Of a DNA stretch of 19,125 nt, positions 15,133 to 19,125 are shown piece by piece; positions within the stretch are counted from its first letter, which is position 1, and every line of letters starts with the position of its first letter. Under the pieces are notes generated by a model. That model was given only the letters and a program-made list of their open reading frames with translations. It did not search any database and had not been told where the DNA came from. This DNA is from Oscillospiraceae bacterium. GTDB taxonomy: Bacteria; Bacillota; Clostridia; Oscillospirales; Acutalibacteraceae. The stretch is from assembly GCA_003499325.1 (NCBI GenBank), contig DNIP01000058.1:1-19125 (forward strand). Direction: 5' to 3'. Position numbers and translations under genes: made by a program.

Positions 15133-15161
15133 ATTTTACCACTTATACCTATTATTGTCAA
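15133..15161 (-). promoter_or_regulatory. Promoter of the rimP-nusA-infB-truB operon
   Basis: On the minus strand, TTGACA (15161-15156), 17-bp spacer, TAAAAT (15138-15133). Transcription would start near 15126, giving a leader of about 190 nt. The rest of 14938-15132 holds a purine-rich region with no gene. Confidence 0.85.
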
Positions 15162-15224
15162 GTAAATGGTCACCAAATATACATCCTAAGGAAGGAATGT
15201 TTTTGATTATTTTTCAAAAAAGTG

Positions 15225-15253
15225 TTGACAAATCGAATGTAATGGCATATAAT
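15225..15253 (+). promoter_or_regulatory. cysK promoter
   Basis: TTGACA (15225-15230), 17-bp spacer, TATAAT (15248-15253): an exact sigma-A consensus. It diverges from the rimP promoter. Such a strong promoter over a start-site operator implies repression as the control. Confidence 0.88.
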
Positions 15254-15261
15254 ACAACCAT

Positions 15262-15278
15262 CCTACTTGTTAGGTAGG
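15262..15278 (+). promoter_or_regulatory. Putative Rrf2-family operator at the cysK start site
   Basis: CCTAC-TTGTTAG-GTAGG is a 5-bp inverted repeat with a 7-bp centre, just after the cysK -10. The same CTAC-N7-GTAG layout occurs in the promoter of the Rrf2-family gene (18216-18230). An outer ACAACC/GGTTGT pair (15254-15259, 15277-15282) overlaps it. Inferred to bind that regulator. Confidence 0.6.
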
Positions 15279-15309
15279 TTGTAAATAACCGTTCGAGGTG
15301 ATATAATCC

Positions 15310-15336
15310 ATGTATACCAGCGGCTTTCGATGTTGA
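15310..15336 (+). CDS. Possible 8-codon cysK leader peptide ending in Cys
   Basis: ATG to TGA encodes MYTSGFRC; the last sense codon is a single TGT cysteine codon. GAGGTGAT (15295-15302), a near-perfect Shine-Dalgarno sequence, stands 7 nt before the ATG. It lies in the leader about 110 nt upstream of cysK, and a stem-loop begins 7 nt after its stop. A ribosome stalled for Cys-tRNA would overlap that stem-loop. A chance short frame cannot be ruled out. Confidence 0.45.
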   Translation: MYTSGFRC

Positions 15337-15342
15337 TAGCTC

Positions 15343-15390
15343 GAATCAGTCAATGAGATCATTGATTCACGGGAGGAGCAAGCCCCTCCC
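15343..15390 (+). promoter_or_regulatory. Two stem-loops in the cysK leader
   Basis: First: GAATCA...TGATTC (15343-15368), 10 bp with a 4-nt bulge, alternative pairing TCAATGA/TCATTGA. Second: GGGAGG...CCTCCC (15371-15390) with inner GC/GC. No U-run follows the second, so not a textbook terminator. The second resembles dispersed GGGAGGAGC repeats; a partial match is at 18814. No T-box features were seen. Confidence 0.5.
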
Positions 15391-15444
15391 CTACAATAAG
15401 GCTTTACAAACAAAAATCGATACTATATAATAAGGAGAACCATT

Positions 15445-16377
15445 ATGGCTAATATTTATACATCCGCGGATCAGCTGATCGGCAAGACCCCCCTGCTCGA
15501 ACTGAGCAATACCGAAAAGAAACTCAACCTGGGCGCAAGGCTCCTCGCCAAGCTCGAATACTTCAACCCCGCAGGCTCCGTCAAGGATCGTATCGCCAAG
15601 GCGATGCTGGATGACGCGGAGGAAAAGGGGCTTATCAAAGAAGGCTCCGTCATCATCGAGCCGACCTCCGGCAACACCGGTATCGGTCTGGCGGCTGTCG
15701 CGGCGGCGCGCGGCTACCGCATCATCATCGTGATGCCCGAGACCATGAGCGTGGAGCGCAGACAGCTGATGAAGGCTTACGGCGCCGAGCTGGTGCTCAC
15801 CGACGGCACCAAGGGCATGAAGGGCGCGATCGCCAAGGCGGATGAGCTCGCAAAGGAGATCGAGGGCGCGTTCATCCCCGGTCAGTTCGTCAATCCCGCC
15901 AATCCCGCCGCGCATCTCGCGACCACAGGCCCCGAGATCTATGAGGACACGGACGGCAAGGTCGATATCTTTGTCGCGGGCGTCGGCACAGGCGGCACCG
16001 TGACCGGTGTCGGCGAATATCTGAAAAGTAAAAATCCCGATGTCAAAATCGTTGCTGTGGAACCTGCTTCCTCCCCCGTGCTCAGCAAGGGCACCGCGGG
16101 CGCGCATAAGATCCAGGGGATCGGCGCGGGCTTTGTGCCCGATGTGCTGAACACCAAGGTCTATGACGAGATTATCACCGTCGAGAACGACGACGCCTTT
16201 GCCACTGGTAAGCTCATCGGCAAGAACGAAGGTGTGCTGGTCGGCATCTCCTCCGGCGCGGCGGCATTTGCGGCGATCGAGCTGGCAAAGCGTCCCGAGA
16301 ACGCGGGCAAGAACATTGTGGTTCTCCTGCCGGATACGGGCGACCGCTACCTTTCCACACCGCTGTTCCAAGATTAA
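15445..16377 (+). CDS. cysK: Cysteine synthase A (O-acetylserine sulfhydrylase)
   Basis: A PLP enzyme making cysteine from O-acetylserine and sulfide in the cytoplasm. The 310 residues show NPAGSVKDR at 41-49 with the PLP-binding Lys47, TSGNTGIG (substrate-binding loop), the GTGGT phosphate-binding loop, and GISSGAA near the C-terminus. AAGGAGAACC precedes the ATG at good distance. In Firmicutes CysK can also act as partner of the Rrf2 repressor CymR; whether it does here is inference. The gene sits behind a consensus promoter, operator and possible leader peptide. A weak terminator follows, then an ECF transporter gene. CysM-type activity is not excluded but the length and motifs favour CysK. 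Confidence 0.95.
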   Translation: MANIYTSADQLIGKTPLLELSNTEKKLNLGARLLAKLEYFNPAGSVKDRIAKAMLDDAEEKGLIKEGSVIIEPTSGNTGIGLAAVAAARGYRIIIVMPETMSVERRQLMKAYGAELVLTDGTKGMKGAIAKADELAKEIEGAFIPGQFVNPANPAAHLATTGPEIYEDTDGKVDIFVAGVGTGGTVTGVGEYLKSKNPDVKIVAVEPASSPVLSKGTAGAHKIQGIGAGFVPDVLNTKVYDEIITVENDDAFATGKLIGKNEGVLVGISSGAAAFAAIELAKRPENAGKNIVVLLPDTGDRYLSTPLFQD

Positions 16378-16391
16378 CACGATTTAAGAAA

Positions 16392-16422
16392 ACGGCTTCG
16401 GGGCATTCTGAGCCGTATTTTT
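16392..16422 (+). terminator. Weak terminator between cysK and the ECF gene
   Basis: ACGGCT (16392-16397) pairs with AGCCGT (16411-16416), followed by A and five T's. The 6-bp stem and 13-nt loop suggest partial termination, lowering expression of the downstream gene relative to cysK. Confidence 0.6.
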
Positions 16423-16439
16423 ATAAGGAAGGTATGAAT

Positions 16440-16976
16440 ATGAAATCAAAACACTCGGCGCATACCCTGCACATTGTGATTGCCGCAATGTTTGCGGCGA
16501 TGATCGCGGTGATGACCGCATTTGTCCAAATCAAGACCCCTACCGGCGGCTATGTCCACCTCGGCGACTCGATGATCTATCTCACGGCGAGCTTCCTGCC
16601 CCTGCCGTTTGCGGTGGCGGCGTCTGCGATCGGCGGCGGTATCGCCGATCTGCTCGTCTATCCCGAGACTATCCTCTACACCATCATTATCAAGGCGCTC
16701 AACGCGGTGTTCTTCAGCGCCAAGGACACAAAGCTGCTGACAAAGCGAAACGCCCTCATGACCATCCCCTCGGGTCTGGTCACGGTGGTCGGCTATTCGA
16801 TTTCTAAGCTGATCCGCCAGCTTTTGGCGGGCGACAGCTTCCACAGCGCCTTGGTCAACGCCCTGTGGAAAATGCCCGAGAACAGCATTCAGGCGATCGC
16901 CTCGGCGCTGATCTTCATCCTGATCGCCGCCGCGTTCGACAAAGCGGATATCAAAAAGCGTATGCTGAACAGATAG
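16440..16976 (+). CDS. ECF transporter S component, substrate unknown
   Basis: A 178-residue integral membrane protein with about five to six helices. GGYVHLGDSMIYLTASFLP near residues 36-54 and the following Ala/Gly-rich helix are typical of the substrate-binding S component of energy-coupling factor vitamin transporters; resembles the family I recall as TIGR04002. The shared EcfA/EcfT energising module is not in the window. Two ATGs, 16434 and 16440, are possible; AAGGAAGG (16425-16432) is better spaced for 16440. It lies 62 bp after cysK behind a weak terminator and ends in a strong one, so it is probably co-transcribed with cysK. Substrate cannot be read; the neighbourhood makes a sulfur-containing vitamin a guess only. 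Confidence 0.75.
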   Translation: MKSKHSAHTLHIVIAAMFAAMIAVMTAFVQIKTPTGGYVHLGDSMIYLTASFLPLPFAVAASAIGGGIADLLVYPETILYTIIIKALNAVFFSAKDTKLLTKRNALMTIPSGLVTVVGYSISKLIRQLLAGDSFHSALVNALWKMPENSIQAIASALIFILIAAAFDKADIKKRMLNR

Positions 16977-17005
16977 AAAAAGAGCCTCGGATGAGGCTCT
17001 TTTTT
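16977..17005. terminator. Bidirectional terminator between the ECF gene and mnmA
   Basis: AAAAAGAGCCTC (16977-16988), loop GGAT, GAGGCTCTTTTTT (16993-17005). The A-run and T-run make it efficient on both strands. It begins right after the ECF stop codon and ends the convergent mnmA transcript. Confidence 0.92.
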
Positions 17006-17093
17006 AGTGACCAGTGGTTAGTTGATACTTTACGATCCGTTTGCAATTACTAATTACTAATCACTGATCACTGATCACTAACCACTGATAATC
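17006..17093. repeat. Heptamer array 5, overlapping the end of mnmA
   Basis: Plus-strand AGTGACC, AGTGGTT, AGTTGAT (17006-17026); a 18-bp non-repeat gap; then AATTACT, AATTACT, AATCACT, GATCACT, GATCACT, AACCACT, GATAATC (17045-17093). The mnmA stop (17080-17078) and its last four sense codons lie inside the array, so the repeat supplies the protein's end. Confidence 0.8.
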
Positions 17094-18130
17094 ACACCGC
17101 CGCCGAGGACGACGTCTCCGTCGTACAGCACGCATGCCTGTCCCGGGGTGATGGCACGGATCGGCTCGTCGAAAATCACCGTCACACTGCCGTCCGCGTT
17201 GGGATATGCCGTCGCGGGCTGCTCCTGTTGGCGGTAACGCGTCTTTGCTTTGCAGCGCACGGGTTCGGTCGGCGCTTCGCCCGCGATCCAGTTGAAGTCC
17301 TCCACCGTTGCCGTCGTGGTGAACAGGTGGCTTTCATCCCCCAGCACCACCGTGTTGTCCTCTGCATTGATCCTCACTACATAGATCGGCGACCCGACGC
17401 TGATGCCAAGGTGCTTGCGCTGACCGATGGTGTAGTGCGAGATCCCCTTATGCTGTCCGAGCACCTCGCCGTCGATCGTGATGAAATCGCCCGTCGGCAT
17501 GGCGCCGCATTTTTCCTCGATAAAAGCGGCATAGTCGCCGTCGGGGACAAAGCAGATATCCTGACTGTCGGGCTTGTTGGCATTGACAAAGCCATGCTCC
17601 GCCGCGATACGACGCACCTCGTCCTTGCTCAATCCGCCGAGGGGGAACCGAATATGGCGGAGCTGCTCCTGAGTGAGCGAATAGAGCACATAGCTCTGAT
17701 CCTTTGCGGGATCGACCGCCTTTTTCAGCCAAAATCTACCGTCCTGCTCCTCGATTCTGGCGTAGTGACCCGTGACGACCAGCTCACAACCCAGCTCCTG
17801 TGCTCTCAGCAGGAGCTTGTCGAATTTCATATAGCGGTTGCAGTCGATACACGGGTTGGGCGTGACGCCGCGGCGGTAGCAATCGATGAATTTGCCAATG
17901 ATCTTCGCTTCAAAATCCTCGGTAAAGTTGAACACGTAGTACGGGATCCCGAGGCGGTGACATACCGCGCGCGCGTCCTCGACCTCTTTTAACGAACAGC
18001 AGGACTTGGGATTATCGTCGTCCTCTTTATCGAACAGGCGCATCGTACAGCCGATCCGCTCGCAGTCGCTCATCAACAATGCCGCTACGGAGGAATCTAC
18101 GCCTCCGCTCATCGCAATCAGTGCTTTCAT
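17078..18130 (-). CDS. mnmA: tRNA-specific 2-thiouridylase MnmA
   Basis: MnmA places the 2-thio group on U34 of tRNA-Lys, -Glu and -Gln using ATP and a persulfide donated via a cysteine desulfurase. The 350 residues show the PP-loop SGGVDSS (8-14), TPNPCIDCN with catalytic Cys94, and DSQDICF with the second catalytic Cys193. CCSLKEVEDA near 44-53 is usual in clostridial MnmA. GAGG lies 7 nt before the ATG, behind its own promoter at 18162-18190. It diverges from the Rrf2-family regulator; in B. subtilis mnmA lies next to cymR and a cysteine desulfurase, but no desulfurase is present here. The C-terminal residues VIISG come from heptamer-repeat DNA. Confidence 0.96.
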   Translation of the reverse strand: MKALIAMSGGVDSSVAALLMSDCERIGCTMRLFDKEDDDNPKSCCSLKEVEDARAVCHRLGIPYYVFNFTEDFEAKIIGKFIDCYRRGVTPNPCIDCNRYMKFDKLLLRAQELGCELVVTGHYARIEEQDGRFWLKKAVDPAKDQSYVLYSLTQEQLRHIRFPLGGLSKDEVRRIAAEHGFVNANKPDSQDICFVPDGDYAAFIEEKCGAMPTGDFITIDGEVLGQHKGISHYTIGQRKHLGISVGSPIYVVRINAEDNTVVLGDESHLFTTTATVEDFNWIAGEAPTEPVRCKAKTRYRQQEQPATAYPNADGSVTVIFDEPIRAITPGQACVLYDGDVVLGGGVIISG

Positions 18131-18161
18131 GGTTAAACCTCATTCAGTATCATATGTGCTT

Positions 18162-18190
18162 ATTATATATGAAAAGAGAAAAAGTGTAAA
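18162..18190 (-). promoter_or_regulatory. mnmA promoter
   Basis: On the minus strand, TTTACA (18190-18185), 17-bp spacer, TATAAT (18167-18162). Its -35 is 17 bp from the rrf2 -35, so a regulator bound at 18216-18230 could also influence it. Confidence 0.75.
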
Positions 18191-18206
18191 GAGTGAAAAG
18201 ATATAC

Positions 18207-18236
18207 TTGATTTACCTACCATGTTTGTAGTATAAT
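18207..18236 (+). promoter_or_regulatory. rrf2 promoter with internal CTAC-N7-GTAG operator
   Basis: TTGATT (18207-18212), 18-bp spacer, TATAAT (18231-18236). The spacer contains CTAC-CATGTTT-GTAG (18216-18230), the same half-sites and 7-bp spacing as at the cysK start. This position fits autorepression by the Rrf2-family product. Confidence 0.65.
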
Positions 18237-18243
18237 AGTAATA

Positions 18244-18278
18244 ATTCCTCATTCCTCATTTCTAATTCCTCATTATAT
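18244..18278. repeat. Heptamer array 6 (ATTCCTC type) in the rrf2 leader
   Basis: Plus-strand ATTCCTC, ATTCCTC, ATTTCTA, ATTCCTC, ATTATAT in exact 7-bp register, between the rrf2 promoter and its ribosome binding site. Same unit type as array 4 beside rimP. Confidence 0.78.
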
Positions 18279-18292
18279 AAAGGGTGATTTGC

Positions 18293-18721
18293 ATGAAAGT
18301 ATCTACCAGAGGACGTTACGCACTGCGCGTACTGATTGATTTAGCCGAACACAATAACGGCTCCTATATTCCGATGAAGGACGTTGCCGCGCGGCAGGAG
18401 CTGTCGCTCAAATACCTCGAACGCATCCTGCCGACCCTGACCAAGGCGAAGCTGATCGCGGGCGTCCACGGCAAGGGCGGCGGCTACAGGCTGACCCGCT
18501 CACCCGAGAAATACACCGTCGGCGAGGTACTGCGCCTGACCGAGGGCGATCTCGCTCCCGTCGCATGCTTAGCGCCCGACGCGGAGCCGTGCCCCCGCGC
18601 CGCGGAATGTCGCACCCTCAAAATGTGGCAGGATTTTTATGATATGACCAACAAGTATTTTGACGGCATTTCCATCGCCGACCTCGCCCAAACCGAGACC
18701 GCGGATAATTATGTGATCTGA
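18293..18721 (+). CDS. Rrf2-family transcriptional regulator (CymR/IscR-like)
   Basis: A 142-residue winged-helix dimeric repressor. MKVSTRGRYALRVLIDLA (1-18) and SLKYLERILPTLTKAKLI (38-55, recognition helix) are typical, followed by the wing GKGGGYRL (60-67). Three cysteines, Cys92, Cys100 and Cys106, form C-x7-C-x5-C in the position of the IscR Fe-S ligands (C-x5-C-x5-C in E. coli). B. subtilis CymR lacks this triad. Fe-S sensing is therefore possible, while the link to cysK points to cysteine control; the identity stays open. The start is the ATG at 18293, with AGGGTG 8 nt upstream; a GTG nine bases earlier overlaps that site. Probably autoregulated through 18216-18230. Confidence 0.88.
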   Translation: MKVSTRGRYALRVLIDLAEHNNGSYIPMKDVAARQELSLKYLERILPTLTKAKLIAGVHGKGGGYRLTRSPEKYTVGEVLRLTEGDLAPVACLAPDAEPCPRAAECRTLKMWQDFYDMTNKYFDGISIADLAQTETADNYVI

Positions 18722-18868
18722 CACCGCAGGCAATTCATTCACAAAACCCGCCAAGTAACGATTGTTATCATAACCGAAAAACGCTGTCAGAAGTGAAACG
18801 ATGCTGCCAAACGGGAGGAGCAGACACGCGTGCCGTGCCCCGCCCTACTGCAAAGGCTTCAAAGGGCT

Positions 18869-18983
18869 GTAGGGTACGGCGCTTGTCGACGTACCGCATA
18901 GCAGAGGCGATTGTTTCCTATCGCACGTTTTCGATCATAGTAGCGCACGTCGTCCTCGGTACGTCATGAATGCCGTACCCTAC
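18869..18983. repeat. Long-range 12-bp inverted repeat
   Basis: GTAGGGTACGGC (18869-18880) and GCCGTACCCTAC (18972-18983) are perfect inverted copies 91 bp apart. The interior has no reading frame of note. The preceding 18814-18850 contains a GGGAGGAGC segment like the cysK leader. It looks like a non-coding dispersed element, perhaps a small MITE-like unit. Nothing coding was found in 18722-19125. Confidence 0.6.
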
Positions 18984-19000
18984 GGAGAGTGTTTTATTGC

Positions 19001-19101
19001 TACTTAGTATCATTTGCTTCGCAATTTGATGACAACTATTCCAAACGTCAAAACTGCCCCGATCGCTCGGGGCAGTTTTTGTGTTCGGTTAATACTAAGT
19101 A
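19001..19101. repeat. 10-bp inverted repeat enclosing a terminator hairpin
   Basis: TACTTAGTAT (19001-19010) and ATACTAAGTA (19092-19101) are perfect inverted copies bracketing the terminator at 19051-19080. A small TTGC/GCAA hairpin lies next to the left arm. It may be an element boundary or a long-range stem. Confidence 0.5.
19051..19080 (+). terminator. Strong terminator hairpin at the right end
   Basis: AAACTGCCCCGA (19051-19062) pairs perfectly with TCGGGGCAGTTT (19067-19078) around TCGC, with a T-run to 19080. It is 330 bp after rrf2, far for its terminator, and the A-run makes it usable for a leftward gene beyond the window. Confidence 0.8.
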
Positions 19102-19125
19102 TCCATTAAACGCTTTAACAAATTT

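Noticed and set aside
15260..15444. T-box or SAM riboswitch in the cysK leader
   Set aside because: No T-box TGGNACCGCG motif, no specifier-loop structure or terminator with U-run, and no SAM-riboswitch-like core was visible.
15391..16380. 329-codon open frame on the minus strand
   Set aside because: Antisense shadow of cysK, which has full motifs, promoter and ribosome binding site.
17006..17093. CRISPR-like short repeats
   Set aside because: Units are 7 bp, contiguous and degenerate with no spacers; no cas genes nearby.

Overview
The window reads as a chromosomal segment of a GC-moderate Clostridia-type Firmicute, most like gut Ruminococcaceae/Oscillospiraceae. This is inferred from strong AGGAGG ribosome binding sites, the gene order rimP-nusA-ylxR-ylxQ-infB-rbfA-nrnA-truB, Firmicute-type proteins and abundant small intergenic palindromic repeats. 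No phage, transposase, CRISPR, tRNA or rRNA was seen.

Layout. (1) 1-599, minus: 5' part of ATP-type PEP carboxykinase, cut by the window edge. (2) 600-3889, plus: a copper-efflux unit, csoR-copA, behind a near-ideal promoter carrying two CsoR-type operators. CopA ends in a second HMA domain that looks like a fused CopZ whose own ribosome binding site and ATG survive inside copA. (3) 4069-7667: a small two-helix membrane protein and a 765-residue polytopic membrane protein (both minus), then a plus-strand protein with paired CxxC/CxxH motifs; none has a certain function. (4) 7669-15161, minus: the complete rimP-to-truB translation/transcription operon, with promoter, attenuator-like leader hairpin and terminator. 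(5) 15225-16976, plus: cysK and an ECF transporter S component, with a possible 8-codon leader peptide ending in Cys ahead of cysK. (6) 17078-18721: mnmA (minus) diverging from an Rrf2-family regulator (plus). (7) 18722-19125: no gene; inverted repeats and a strong terminator-like hairpin.

How it fits together. cysK (cysteine synthesis), mnmA (tRNA thiolation) and the Rrf2 regulator form a sulfur theme. A CTAC-N7-GTAG half-site pair occurs both at the cysK start site and inside the rrf2 promoter, which suggests one autoregulated sulfur or Fe-S regulon. csoR-copA is a self-contained copper-responsive unit.

The most unusual feature is the repeat content between genes. There are six degenerate arrays with an exact 7-bp period, three of which start at or overlap a gene's stop codon. 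A two-hairpin module occurs three times with compensatory stem changes. Three GGGnGGGC hairpins within and at the end of the rimP operon covary at one stem position. A string of mini-hairpins links infB and rbfA. All calls come from reading the sequence; no database search was run.
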